64,000 bases of DNA from an uncultured Acidobacteriia bacterium (lineage in GTDB: Bacteria; Acidobacteriota; Terriglobia; Bryobacterales; Bryobacteraceae). Location: NCBI GenBank assembly GCA_903907865.1, contig CAIVPR010000114.1, positions 1 through 64,000 of the forward strand, read 5' to 3'. A model generated the notes under the pieces. That model did not search any database. It saw nothing but the letters and a program-made list of their open reading frames with translations, and was not told the origin of the DNA. Made by a program: the position numbers and the translations under genes. Shown one piece after another: positions 54,667 through 63,095 of the stretch (position 1 is the first letter of the stretch; each line of letters opens with the position of its first letter).

Positions 54667-55786
54667 CGCGATCTTAAGGGCGGCGCGGGGCTCGGAGGCG
54701 CTTCCCGTCCCGCTGCTGCGACGGATCGGGGCGGAATCGGCTTCCGAGTTTTTCCGAACGGTTGTAGAGCCGCTGTCGGATTCCTTCGACCTCGCTGACG
54801 CCGAAGCCTACGACCGGCTGATGCGCGCGTGGGATCTGGAACGGCCCGTGGCGAGACTTGGTGTACCGGTGTCCCCTTCCGCCGCATACGTTCTCTCCAG
54901 GGTCACGTTGGGGTCGGACATCAAGATCGTCAGCCCGGTCCTGGACGCGATGAAGCGGCGGTTCCCGGAAGCTCGGATCGTGTTCGTCGGCGGCAGGAAG
55001 TCGGCGGAACTATTCGCGGAAGATGGCCGTGTCCAATTCTTGGAGGCCGCCTATCCCCGCACCGGGTCCATGGAGGAACGGATCGCGTTCGCGTCCGAAC
55101 TTCGGGCCAGGATCACGGAGCCCGACGCGATGGTGGTGGACCCCGATTCGCGTTTGACCCAACTGGGACTTGTACCGCTGCACCCGAACCATTTCCATTT
55201 CCCTAGCCGCACCGCCGGATCCGTCGGACCCGCCAATCTTTCAGACCTCACCTCGGACTGGCTGTTCGACACCTTCGGCATTCGCGGCGCGGCGTACATC
55301 GCCCCTACCCCGGTCCCGGCGGGAGACGAGCCGTTCGCGGCGATCAGCCTCGGGGTGGGCGGCAATGATTCCAAGTGCCTGCCCGGCAACTTCGAATCCC
55401 GCCTTGTGGGCGAACTCGGCAGCCGTTTTCCGGGGCTGTGGATCGACCGCGGAGCGGGCGGAGAGGAAGCACGCCGGGTGACGGCGGCGGTCGAGGCGTC
55501 GGGACAGGCCGCCAAGGTCCGCTACTGGGAGGGCAGTTTCGCCGCATTCGCCTCCATCATTTCGCAAGCGGCCTTCTACGCGGGCTACGATTCGGCCGGT
55601 CAGCATGCGGCGGCGGCCTGCGGAATCCCGACGTTCTCCGTCTTTGCGGGCGCACCTTCGGAACGTTTCGAGAACCGCTGGGCACCCAAAGGCCCCGGCT
55701 TGGTCCGCACCGTCTCCAGCCGACTGCAATCCCCGGACGACTGCCTCCGCGCCCTCGCCGACGCGGCCGCTATGATCGAGATATAG
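54644..55786 (+). CDS. GT9-like glycosyltransferase
   Basis: This 380-residue protein resembles ADP-heptose:LPS heptosyltransferases in its C-terminal half, where AFYAGYDSAGQHAAAACGIPTFSVFAG matches the GT9 nucleotide-sugar site. The first half has VLSRVTLGSDIKIVSPVLDAMKRRFP and VFVGGRKSAELFAEDGRV, again GT9-like. An N-terminal segment of about 70 residues (RTVVEPLSDSFDLADAEAYDRLMRAWD) is unusual for the family. The start at TTG 54644 overlaps mtnP and is uncertain. It probably acts at the cytoplasmic membrane on lipopolysaccharide or another glycan. It abuts yggS. Confidence 0.65.
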   Translation: MSPSTSCSAILRAARGSEALPVPLLRRIGAESASEFFRTVVEPLSDSFDLADAEAYDRLMRAWDLERPVARLGVPVSPSAAYVLSRVTLGSDIKIVSPVLDAMKRRFPEARIVFVGGRKSAELFAEDGRVQFLEAAYPRTGSMEERIAFASELRARITEPDAMVVDPDSRLTQLGLVPLHPNHFHFPSRTAGSVGPANLSDLTSDWLFDTFGIRGAAYIAPTPVPAGDEPFAAISLGVGGNDSKCLPGNFESRLVGELGSRFPGLWIDRGAGGEEARRVTAAVEASGQAAKVRYWEGSFAAFASIISQAAFYAGYDSAGQHAAAACGIPTFSVFAGAPSERFENRWAPKGPGLVRTVSSRLQSPDDCLRALADAAAMIEI

Positions 55787-56446
55787 ATGCTGGCCGAAAA
55801 CCTCCAACAGGTCCGCGAACGCATCGCCAAGGCCTGCGCCCGCGCCAACCGCCACCCCGATTCCGTCAAGCTCCTCGCCGTCACCAAGATCTTCGGCCCC
55901 GAGGTGATCCAGGAGGCGTACGCCCTCGGCCTGCGGGAATTCGGTGAGAACTACGTCCAGGAGATGGAGCGCAAGGCCCCGGTGGTGTCCGGCTTGGAAG
56001 GTGCCCGATTCCACCTCATCGGCCACCTGCAGTCCAATAAGACGAAGAAGGCCTCGCAGCTGTTTTCCTCGATAGACTCCGTGGAATCCGCCAAGTTGGC
56101 GCGCCGTCTGGCCGCGGAAGGCGTACCGCTCGACATCATGATCGAGATCAAGACCTCGGACGAAGAGTCGAAGACCGGGGCACCGGAGGGAGAACTGCCG
56201 GAGATCGTGGAGGCGGTCCGAGCCCATCCCAACCTCCATTTGCGCGGTCTGATGACCGTGCCGCCATGGTCTGAAGACGCCGAACTCTCGCGCCCATACT
56301 TCGCCCACCTGCGGGAACTGGCCGCGCTGCATAGGATTCCGGAACTCTCGATGGGCATGTCCAATGACATGGAAGTGGCCATCGAGGAGGGTGCCACGTG
56401 GGTGCGCGTCGGCACGGCGCTGTTCGGACGCAGGAAAAAAGTGTGA
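55787..56446 (+). CDS. yggS: YggS/PLPBP-family PLP homeostasis protein
   Basis: This 219-residue fold-type III PLP-binding protein without known enzyme activity maintains free PLP and amino-acid balance. The PLP lysine is in KLLAVTKIFGPE and LREFGENYVQE follows; FHLIGHLQSNKTKKA and LSMGMSNDMEVAIEEGATWVRVGTALFG are hallmarks. It starts at the first base after the upstream stop, and its own stop overlaps the GTG of the next glycosyltransferase. Confidence 0.93.
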   Translation: MLAENLQQVRERIAKACARANRHPDSVKLLAVTKIFGPEVIQEAYALGLREFGENYVQEMERKAPVVSGLEGARFHLIGHLQSNKTKKASQLFSSIDSVESAKLARRLAAEGVPLDIMIEIKTSDEESKTGAPEGELPEIVEAVRAHPNLHLRGLMTVPPWSEDAELSRPYFAHLRELAALHRIPELSMGMSNDMEVAIEEGATWVRVGTALFGRRKKV

Positions 56447-57519
56447 GAGGTTGGCACCACGCGCCGCCGCCGGGTTCGCGCTCGGGCGTGGCCGACTACG
56501 CGGAGCGCCTGGGCCACGCTTGGTCGGGGCTCGACCACCCGGGCGTGGACGTGTACCACATCGGGAACAACGGCCTGCATCGGGAAATCTACCACCGCGC
56601 CATCGAGAACCCCGGCGTGGTGATCCTACACGACGCGGTCCTGCACCATTTCCTGCTGGGGACGCTGGACCGCGCGGCCTACGTTGAGGAATTCGTCCAC
56701 AACTACGGAGAATGGCGGCGCGACTTGGCCGGGGAGCTTTGGGATGCCCGTGCCAGTTCCGGTGTGGACCCCCGCTACTTCGAATTCGCGATGCTGCGGC
56801 GTTTGGTCGAACGCGCGAGGGGAGTTGTCGTCCACAATCCAGGCGCGGCGCGGATTGCCGCTGCCCACGGAGCGACGAATGTTGCCGTGGTGCCCCATTT
56901 TTTCGAGGCCCAAGGGCTTCCGGACGCCTGTGACGCCGCCCGCTTCCGCCAACGCCTCAACATCGAACAATCGACGCTGCTGTTCGGATGTTTCGGCTAC
57001 CTCCGGGAGACCAAGCGCCTCGGGCCGACAATCACCGCCTTTCGTCGGCTTCACGCGATTTATCCGGATTCCGCGCTTCTGATTGCAGGGGAGCCGGTGT
57101 CGCCGATTCTGGAGCGGTACTTGGCGTCCGAGGCCCGCCATCCGGCGATCCTACGCCTCGGCCACTTGGCCGAGCGCGACCTGTTAACCGCGTTCGAGGC
57201 CGTGGATTGCTGTGTCAACCTGCGCTACCCGGCCGCGGGGGAGACGTCGGGGATCGCCATCCGGTTGATGGGAATCGGGAAGCCCGTGATCCTAACCGAG
57301 GGTGCCGAGACGGAAGACGTGCCATTGGGAGCGTGCCTCAAGGTGCGCGCCGGCGTCTCGGAATCGGCTGAACTGTTCGAGCACATGGCGATGCTGGCGG
57401 CATGCCCGATGTTGGGCCGCGCCATCGGTGCCGAGGCCCGGCGGCACATTGCGACGCGGCACAGCATGGACGCGGTCGCGAGGACGTACGCCCAAATCCT
57501 GCGGTCTGTCTCCCGATAG
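56443..57519 (+). CDS. GT-B (GT4-like) glycosyltransferase
   Basis: This 358-residue protein begins MRGWHHAPPPGSRSGVADYAERLG, the opening glycine loop of GT4 enzymes. It has VILHDAVLHHFLLG, FGCFGYLRETKRLGPTITAF, a nucleotide-sugar site, and RYPAAGETSGIAIRLMGIGKPVILTEG, the EX7E-like donor motif. Surface polysaccharide synthesis is the expected role. The GTG at 56443 overlaps the yggS stop (GTGA). No secretion or polymerase gene is adjacent. Confidence 0.82.
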   Translation: MRGWHHAPPPGSRSGVADYAERLGHAWSGLDHPGVDVYHIGNNGLHREIYHRAIENPGVVILHDAVLHHFLLGTLDRAAYVEEFVHNYGEWRRDLAGELWDARASSGVDPRYFEFAMLRRLVERARGVVVHNPGAARIAAAHGATNVAVVPHFFEAQGLPDACDAARFRQRLNIEQSTLLFGCFGYLRETKRLGPTITAFRRLHAIYPDSALLIAGEPVSPILERYLASEARHPAILRLGHLAERDLLTAFEAVDCCVNLRYPAAGETSGIAIRLMGIGKPVILTEGAETEDVPLGACLKVRAGVSESAELFEHMAMLAACPMLGRAIGAEARRHIATRHSMDAVARTYAQILRSVSR

Positions 57520-57691
57520 AACTTGGCTAAGCGCGCTTGTGTCGCGCTTGCGTCCAGACGCCCTCGCTCCGCGAAGAAACTTCGCTAAAAATTCCCACCC
57601 TTCTCGCTTCCCACATTGAGGACCGCTCTCGCGGCAGCAAGTCCGCTTGGGCGTATCCGTACGGAGAGAGAACACAGGAAGGTAAATCACC

Positions 57692-58360
57692 ATGAAAAAC
57701 GCGCTTGCCCTTTTCTTGCTCGCCCTTGCCGCAGACTCCAGCTCGGCAGCCACGCTGGAGTTTTCCGGCCTAAACACGAACACCGTTGCCTTCCACCAAG
57801 TGGCCAGCTGGGATGCCAGCTCCTTCTCCGGCAACTATCACTTCACCAGCATCGGTGGCCACCTCGGAGCTTGGACAACGGCCAGCAACGGAACCTTCGT
57901 TGCCGGGCTGGACAACAACCCCCAAGGTGGAACTCAGAACGTGTCGATCTCAGATTATGACAACAGCGGACTCATCACGATGTCCGAAGTGAATGGCTTG
58001 ACCTTCTCCGTCTCCAGCCTCGACATTACGCAGTGGGGCGGCTACGCTGCCGGTTCCATCCTTCCCAACACCGTGACTGTCACGTTCAACGGCTATGATT
58101 CTGGAGACCATCTGATCGGTTCTTCAAGCTGTCAGTTTTCTCCAACCACAGGCGCCGCGCCCTTGCTTTCGCCTTGCAACCTCGGTCTCAACGATATTGC
58201 ATACCTTCAGGTGGAGCAGGGTGGGTACAATGCCGGCACCGCGTTCCAGTTTACCCACGTCGACGCCTATCTGTCGTCAGCACCCGAGCCAGCCACTTGG
58301 TCCCTCCTGTTGGGATGTCTTGGTGCCGCCGCATTCCGTCAGCGTTGCCGCCGAAGCTGA
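57692..58360 (+). CDS. PEP-CTERM exported protein 1
   Basis: This 222-residue protein has a signal peptide (MKNALALFLLALAADSSSA), a Ser/Thr/Asn-rich beta-type body and a C-terminal sorting tail: APEPATW, a hydrophobic helix LLLGCLGAAAF and RQRCRRS. This is the PEP-CTERM signal read by an exosortase and lost on attachment outside the cell. The exosortase gene is not in this window. A 10-base palindrome TCCGTACGGA (57656-57665) lies 27 bases before the ATG and AGGAAGG precedes it. Confidence 0.85.
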   Translation: MKNALALFLLALAADSSSAATLEFSGLNTNTVAFHQVASWDASSFSGNYHFTSIGGHLGAWTTASNGTFVAGLDNNPQGGTQNVSISDYDNSGLITMSEVNGLTFSVSSLDITQWGGYAAGSILPNTVTVTFNGYDSGDHLIGSSSCQFSPTTGAAPLLSPCNLGLNDIAYLQVEQGGYNAGTAFQFTHVDAYLSSAPEPATWSLLLGCLGAAAFRQRCRRS

Positions 58361-58376
58361 CGGCGGCTGCCAACCT

Positions 58377-59252
58377 CTACTCGAGCCCCAAGGCGCGCGC
58401 GGGATTCGTGCGCGCCATCATCTCGATGTCTGACGCGGGAATCCCCTCCTTCGCCAATCCCGCGAAGAACGCCTCAAGGCCGTCTGGATGCAACGGGTTC
58501 CCGACCTGCCCCATGTCGCTCGACAGGATGCAATGCTTCGCCCCGACTTCGCGGATCACCCTCGCGTAATCGGCAAACTCGAACTCCTTGCCCTTGCCCG
58601 TCACGCCGTTATACACGAACTCCAAGTACGCTCCCAGCGCGGTCGCGGCCTTCATTTGCGCGAGGTCCATGTGCACGGGGGCGAGCATGGCGTGGGTCAC
58701 GACCATGCGCTCCACCCCGGCCCTCTTCGCCGCCTGCAGGATCATGAGCCCCTCGGCGGGTGAGGAATGCCCTGTCTCCAGCGTCAGATGGTGCTTGGCG
58801 ACCAGCGCGATCACTTCCAGCACCTCCGACCGTAGCTTGCCACCTTTCGACACCGGCACGAACGGTCGTAACTCCTTCTTGAACTTCACCTCGTTCTCGG
58901 CGTCGAAGGTCGGCATCCAGACCACCTTGCCGTACCCGCCCAGCGTCATCGCCATGCGCTCCACCGCTGCCGGATTCACGCCACCCACCGACCGGTTCAG
59001 GTCGATTCCGCCGAACACTTCAAGCCCCGGCACTTCCTTGCGAACGATGTAGGCCAACGACGCCGTCGATTCGTAGTGGTTCTTCAACACCAGCCCGCGC
59101 ATCCCGCGCGCCTTGGCGAGACGGGCCAGGTCCACCGCGTCGATGGACCTCGGCACGCTGTCCGGCGCACTGTGGGCGTGGATATCGATCACGCCGTTCA
59201 GTTGGGCGAAGGCCGTGCCCGCCAAGACGAGAAAAAACAAACCCGATCTCAT
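58377..59252 (-). CDS. DUF6282-like exported amidohydrolase-fold protein
   Basis: This 291-residue TIM-barrel metal hydrolase has a signal peptide (MRSGLFFLVLAGTAFAQ). GVIDIHAHSAPDSVPRSID holds the first HxH pair and LVLKNHYES another His. TLETGHSSPAEGLMIL and MVVTHAMLAP supply further His ligands, and CILSSDMGQVGNPLHPDG the final Asp. This ordering fits the DUF6282 branch of the amidohydrolase superfamily. The substrate is unknown. The ATG overlaps the stop of the upstream PLP enzyme gene, so the two form an operon. Confidence 0.75.
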   Translation of the reverse strand: MRSGLFFLVLAGTAFAQLNGVIDIHAHSAPDSVPRSIDAVDLARLAKARGMRGLVLKNHYESTASLAYIVRKEVPGLEVFGGIDLNRSVGGVNPAAVERMAMTLGGYGKVVWMPTFDAENEVKFKKELRPFVPVSKGGKLRSEVLEVIALVAKHHLTLETGHSSPAEGLMILQAAKRAGVERMVVTHAMLAPVHMDLAQMKAATALGAYLEFVYNGVTGKGKEFEFADYARVIREVGAKHCILSSDMGQVGNPLHPDGLEAFFAGLAKEGIPASDIEMMARTNPARALGLE

Positions 59253-60334
59253 ACCCGGAACCTCCCCATCACGGACCAAACGTCCTCCACCACCCGGCCC
59301 CGGCACGCGTGGATACGGTCGTACAGATTCACCGTCGGGTCGCAATGCGGCGGCGCCAGCTCGATCTTGTCGCCGAGTTTCGGGGTTGTGCGGCATTGCG
59401 TCAGGTCCAGATACCCGAACTCGTCGCCACCCCACCGGTAGGTCGCGCCGGGCAGGCCGAGCGGCTCGGGCCCGAAGTCACGGTCCGTCGAGAACGCCTT
59501 GAACCCGGCGTCGACGGTGACGAAATCGGCGTGGTTCGCGCTGATGACCGTGGCGAGCACCGACATCGCCGGTTGGAAATCCACGCCAATGCGCCGGTAC
59601 GCCATGTCCATGAGCGCGTACGAGCCGGCCTGGATCTCCGTCACCGACGCGATGGACTGGTCCACATCCCAAGTCCCCGTACTGCCGCCCGAAATCACGT
59701 CCGTGTGCAGCCCGTGCCGGGCAAATGCCGCAGCCACCTCCGCCGCGAATCCGAACGTCTTCTCCGAATACGCCAGCCGCTCGGACGGGTCCTTGCCGTG
59801 CGAGCCAGCGACCGAATACGCCTGTACGCCTCGCAACCATAGATGGCTCGCTTGGTCGATTGCCAGCGCGATGTCCACCGCCTGCTCCAAGCTCGCGGCA
59901 CCCGTGCGGTGGTCGCCCGGATCGAGATCAACCAGTACCGCAACTTGGACGTTGGCCGCGCAGGCCGCCTCCTGGTACCAGCGGACTTGGCGCAGGTTGT
60001 CCACCACCACCATCGCGCCCGCCGCGACCACGCCCGCCATCTTGAGCGGATCGGCCAGCGGCGACGTCAGCAGGATGTCGTCGATGCCGGCCGCGGACAT
60101 CAACGCCACCTCGTTGGCGGTTGCGGCGCAGATGCCGACCGCGCCCGCCGCGATCTGCCGCTTCGCGATCTCGACGCACTTGTGCGCCTTGGCGTGCGGC
60201 CTCAATTTCTTGCCCGCCGCCGCAGTCTCGGAGGCCATGCGCGCGACGTTCGCCTCGAACATGTCAAGGTCGACGAGGAGCGCCGGTGTGGGGAGTTTGT
60301 CTTTTTCCAGTGCCACGTTGGTATTTTGGATCAT
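59249..60334 (-). CDS. D-threonine aldolase/D-serine dehydratase-like PLP enzyme
   Basis: This 361-residue fold-type III PLP protein of the alanine racemase-like D-threonine aldolase/DSD1 family has LPTPALLVDLDMFEANVARM, the PLP lysine in RPHAKAHKC, and VISGGSTGTWD, GATYRWGGDEFGYL and APPHCDPTVNLYDRI, where the His/Cys pair binds metal in DSD1 enzymes. It should break D-threonine or D-serine-like substrates. A GGAGGT lies directly against the ATG at 60334. It is divergent from an aminotransferase gene across six bases. Confidence 0.82.
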   Translation of the reverse strand: MIQNTNVALEKDKLPTPALLVDLDMFEANVARMASETAAAGKKLRPHAKAHKCVEIAKRQIAAGAVGICAATANEVALMSAAGIDDILLTSPLADPLKMAGVVAAGAMVVVDNLRQVRWYQEAACAANVQVAVLVDLDPGDHRTGAASLEQAVDIALAIDQASHLWLRGVQAYSVAGSHGKDPSERLAYSEKTFGFAAEVAAAFARHGLHTDVISGGSTGTWDVDQSIASVTEIQAGSYALMDMAYRRIGVDFQPAMSVLATVISANHADFVTVDAGFKAFSTDRDFGPEPLGLPGATYRWGGDEFGYLDLTQCRTTPKLGDKIELAPPHCDPTVNLYDRIHACRGRVVEDVWSVMGRFRV

Positions 60335-60340
60335 ACCTCC

Positions 60341-61525
60341 ATGCCTGAGACCATCCGCGAGACCGACCGCATCGCAGCCCTCCGACCGACCGCCGTCAAC
60401 GCCATCCTGGCCGAGGTGCGCGAACTGCAAGCCAAGGGTGCCGACTTGGTATCCCTGATGCGCGGCGAGCCGGATCTGCCCACGCCACCGCATGTCGTGG
60501 AAGCCTGCACGCGGGCGCTGCATGCCGGACGCACCGGATATCCCGACAACCGCGGCGAGAAGGGGCTGCGCGAGGCTGTCGCGGTCAAGCTGCAGCGCGA
60601 CAACGGCCTGAGCTACAACCCGGCAACCGAGATCCTCGCCACGACGGGGGCAACTTTCGGCATCCACGCAGCCTTGACGGCACTCCTGCGGGAGGGCGGC
60701 GAGGTGCTACTCCCCGATCCGGTCTACGACGCCTACTATTCCCCGATCCGTCTCGCGGGCGGCATGCCCCGCGCGGTTCGGGCCGAGATCGTCAACGGAC
60801 GCTTCCAGCTCGCCGACGGGGCCTTGGAAGAGGCGTGGACGCCGTCCGTGCAGGCGATGATTCTGAACACGCCATGGAATCCGGTGGGCACCGTCTTCAC
60901 CCGGGGTGAACTGGAGCGGATCGGCGAATTCTGCCTACGCCGCAATGTGACGCTGATTTCCGACGAGATCTACGAGACGATCGTTTTCGACAACCACCGG
61001 CATATTTCTCCCATTGCCGCCGTGCCCGCCCTGCGGGACCAGGCGGTCTACGTTAACAGCCTCTCGAAAACCTATTCGATGACCGGCTGGCGCGTCGGGT
61101 ACTGCGCGGGACCAGCCGCGCTCATCCAACGGATGTTCATGGTGTTGGCGCAATCCAGCCGGGGCCCGTCCACGTTTGTGCAGGACGCGGCGGCGGTAGC
61201 GCTGGGCGGTCCACAGGATTGCGTGGAATCGATGCGCCTGGAATATGCGGCCCGTCGGCAAACCGTGCTGGACTCGTTGCAAGGCATCCCGGGTGTTGCG
61301 GTTTTGGCTCCCGAAGGCGGCTTCTTCGCCATGGTGGACGTCCGGGGGCTGGGCCGAACGTCCAATGAGGTGAGGCGTGACTTGCTCGTCAACGCCGGAG
61401 TGGTGGTGGCCCACGGTTCAGCCTACGGCGAGGCTGGCGAGGGCACGCTCAGGGTCTCCTTCGCCAGTGGCGGCGAGACGCTGCGAAAGGGTCTGCAGCG
61501 TCTGCGGGAAGGGCTGGGCGGTTAG
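60341..61525 (+). CDS. class I/II PLP aminotransferase
   Basis: This 394-residue fold-type I aminotransferase has LMRGEPDLPTPPHVVEAC, TGYPDNRGEKGLREAVA, the Asn in NTPWNPVGTVFTR, the PLP Asp in LISDEIYE, the Lys in SLSKTYSMTGWRVGY and the Arg in LRVSFASG. It is aspartate-aminotransferase-like. It may work with the divergent D-amino-acid enzyme and hydrolase. The stop overlaps the stop of the convergent PEP-CTERM gene (TTAG). Confidence 0.92.
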   Translation: MPETIRETDRIAALRPTAVNAILAEVRELQAKGADLVSLMRGEPDLPTPPHVVEACTRALHAGRTGYPDNRGEKGLREAVAVKLQRDNGLSYNPATEILATTGATFGIHAALTALLREGGEVLLPDPVYDAYYSPIRLAGGMPRAVRAEIVNGRFQLADGALEEAWTPSVQAMILNTPWNPVGTVFTRGELERIGEFCLRRNVTLISDEIYETIVFDNHRHISPIAAVPALRDQAVYVNSLSKTYSMTGWRVGYCAGPAALIQRMFMVLAQSSRGPSTFVQDAAAVALGGPQDCVESMRLEYAARRQTVLDSLQGIPGVAVLAPEGGFFAMVDVRGLGRTSNEVRRDLLVNAGVVVAHGSAYGEAGEGTLRVSFASGGETLRKGLQRLREGLGG

Positions 61526-62262
61526 CGGTCGTTCCGTTTTCGCTCCCGGCGACGCCGAGCGGCCGCCGCGAGGATCACGATGACGCCCCCAATCGGGGCC
61601 AGCATCCATGTTTTGGGCTCGGGAGCACTCACCACGTCCAACCCGAGGATCACGGTTGTACTGGTTGCGCCATTGGCCACGGTGGCATTGCTTCCCAAAG
61701 TGGAGCCCTGCCCTTGGTACGATCCGCTCGAATTCCCTTCCGCGTCCAGCAAGACTGCCGTACCCTGGGTGTTTCCGGAAGTCCGGATTGTCACAAGTAG
61801 GTCGCCGCCGGTGTAGGTGAAGGGCAGCGAGAAGGTGATCTCCGGGCCGAAGTTATTGGGAGTGTGGCTGGTCGGAAAGGCTCCGGCCGCGAAGCTCAGC
61901 GCCCCGCTGCGGACCGTTGTCGCGTCAGTACCGGCGTTGGAGGCGAAAGTTGTGCTCAACGATCCCGGCGAGGCCGTGGATGTGGCGATCTCGACGTCGA
62001 ACTGGGACCAGGACAGCGCTCCGCTGATGACGCTGGTGCCGGTGTTCAGGCGGAACGCCATGCCGATCAGCTTGTCGCCAGGATTGATGCTGAGCACCGA
62101 ACTGGAATAGTCGTACTGGAAGGTGCGGGCGTTGGCACCGAGGACTCCGCCGTTGGAGTTGTTGGCCTCTGTCGCCGAGAACGCCGAGGGGATTGTGACC
62201 AGCGTCGCCTGGACGGGCACGCAGGCTGTAAGTGCCGCGAGAAGGAGGGTTGGACGTATCAT
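61522..62262 (-). CDS. PEP-CTERM exported protein 2
   Basis: This 246-residue protein has a signal peptide (MIRPTLLLAALTACVPVQA), a Ser/Thr/Gly/Asn-rich body and a PEP-CTERM tail: SAPEPKTW, the hydrophobic GGVIVILAAAA and a basic RRRRERKRNDR end. The body has the feel of the choice-of-anchor surface domains. It is not similar to the PEP-CTERM protein at 57692 outside the tail. Confidence 0.82.
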   Translation of the reverse strand: MIRPTLLLAALTACVPVQATLVTIPSAFSATEANNSNGGVLGANARTFQYDYSSSVLSINPGDKLIGMAFRLNTGTSVISGALSWSQFDVEIATSTASPGSLSTTFASNAGTDATTVRSGALSFAAGAFPTSHTPNNFGPEITFSLPFTYTGGDLLVTIRTSGNTQGTAVLLDAEGNSSGSYQGQGSTLGSNATVANGATSTTVILGLDVVSAPEPKTWMLAPIGGVIVILAAAARRRRERKRNDR

Positions 62263-62302
62263 GTCGCCCTATAAAACGCGACCCGGCGCGAAAATCGCTC
62301 AG

Positions 62303-63028
62303 CTATTTTTCGTCGGAACGCCGCAAAAGCACCACGGTGACGTTATCCGGGCTACCCTTGGCATGGGCCGCCGAGATCAGTTCGGAGCATTTGTGCTCCA
62401 AGCTGGTCATGGCGTCGCCGAGAATCCACTCGATGTCAGCCACCGAAACCACGCCGTGCAAGCCGTCGCTGGACAGCAGCATCAGTTCGGCGTCGCGCAG
62501 TTCGATCGAATAGTACCGATACCGCAACGCCGCGCCGACGCCGACGGCCATGGTCAGGACATGCCGCATCGGGTGGGTCCGCAGGCTTGCCTCGTCGAGG
62601 CCCAAGGGCCTACCGACTTCCTGGACCCAAGTCTGGTCTTCGGTAATCGCCTGCAGGCGTCCGGCCCTGAGCACATAGGCGCGGCTGTCGCCCACGCTGA
62701 CGATCGCCAAATCCTGGTCGCCGGTCTCCAAAACCGCCACCAGGGTTGTTCCCATGCCTTCCAACCGGGGATCAGCCGTCGATTCCGCGAAAACCTTCGC
62801 GTTGGCCTCTTCCACGGCCTCGGTCAACGCCGAGGCGTCACGGCGCGCCTCGCGGCGTAGCGCGTCGGCGACCGAGTCCACCGCAAGCATGGACGCGCGT
62901 GCTCCACCCTTGGCGCCACCCATGCCGTCGGCCAGGAGGTAGAGACCCAAGTCGGGGAAGATCCGGAACGCGTCTTGGTTTGATGACCGGACTCTACCGG
63001 TGTCCGTTTGTCCTATCGCTTCGAGCAT
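62303..63028 (-). CDS. PP2C-type serine/threonine protein phosphatase
   Basis: This 241-residue bacterial PP2C (Stp1/PrpC-like) begins AIGQTDTGRVRSSNQDAFRI, with the first metal Asp and conserved Arg; YLLADGMGGAKGG supplies the second Asp, MGTTLVAVLE the core and VSVGDSRAYVL, LLSSDGLHG and GSPDNVTVVLL the rest. It dephosphorylates Hanks-type kinase targets. No kinase gene is adjacent. ATG at 63028 was chosen; GTG at 63043 is also possible. It is divergent from the Kdo hydroxylase gene across 67 bases. Confidence 0.9.
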   Translation of the reverse strand: MLEAIGQTDTGRVRSSNQDAFRIFPDLGLYLLADGMGGAKGGARASMLAVDSVADALRREARRDASALTEAVEEANAKVFAESTADPRLEGMGTTLVAVLETGDQDLAIVSVGDSRAYVLRAGRLQAITEDQTWVQEVGRPLGLDEASLRTHPMRHVLTMAVGVGAALRYRYYSIELRDAELMLLSSDGLHGVVSVADIEWILGDAMTSLEHKCSELISAAHAKGSPDNVTVVLLRRSDEK

Positions 63029-63095
63029 CGCCGCAAAGTCCACTATAGAACAAGCCCGACGTTTTCCGGCGAACTGGTGCGTTAAACTTGACAGT

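Noticed and set aside
57540-57570. Sigma-54-like promoter before the first PEP-CTERM gene
   Set aside because: A GG is present, but GC does not fall at the required distance from it, so the -24/-12 pattern fails.
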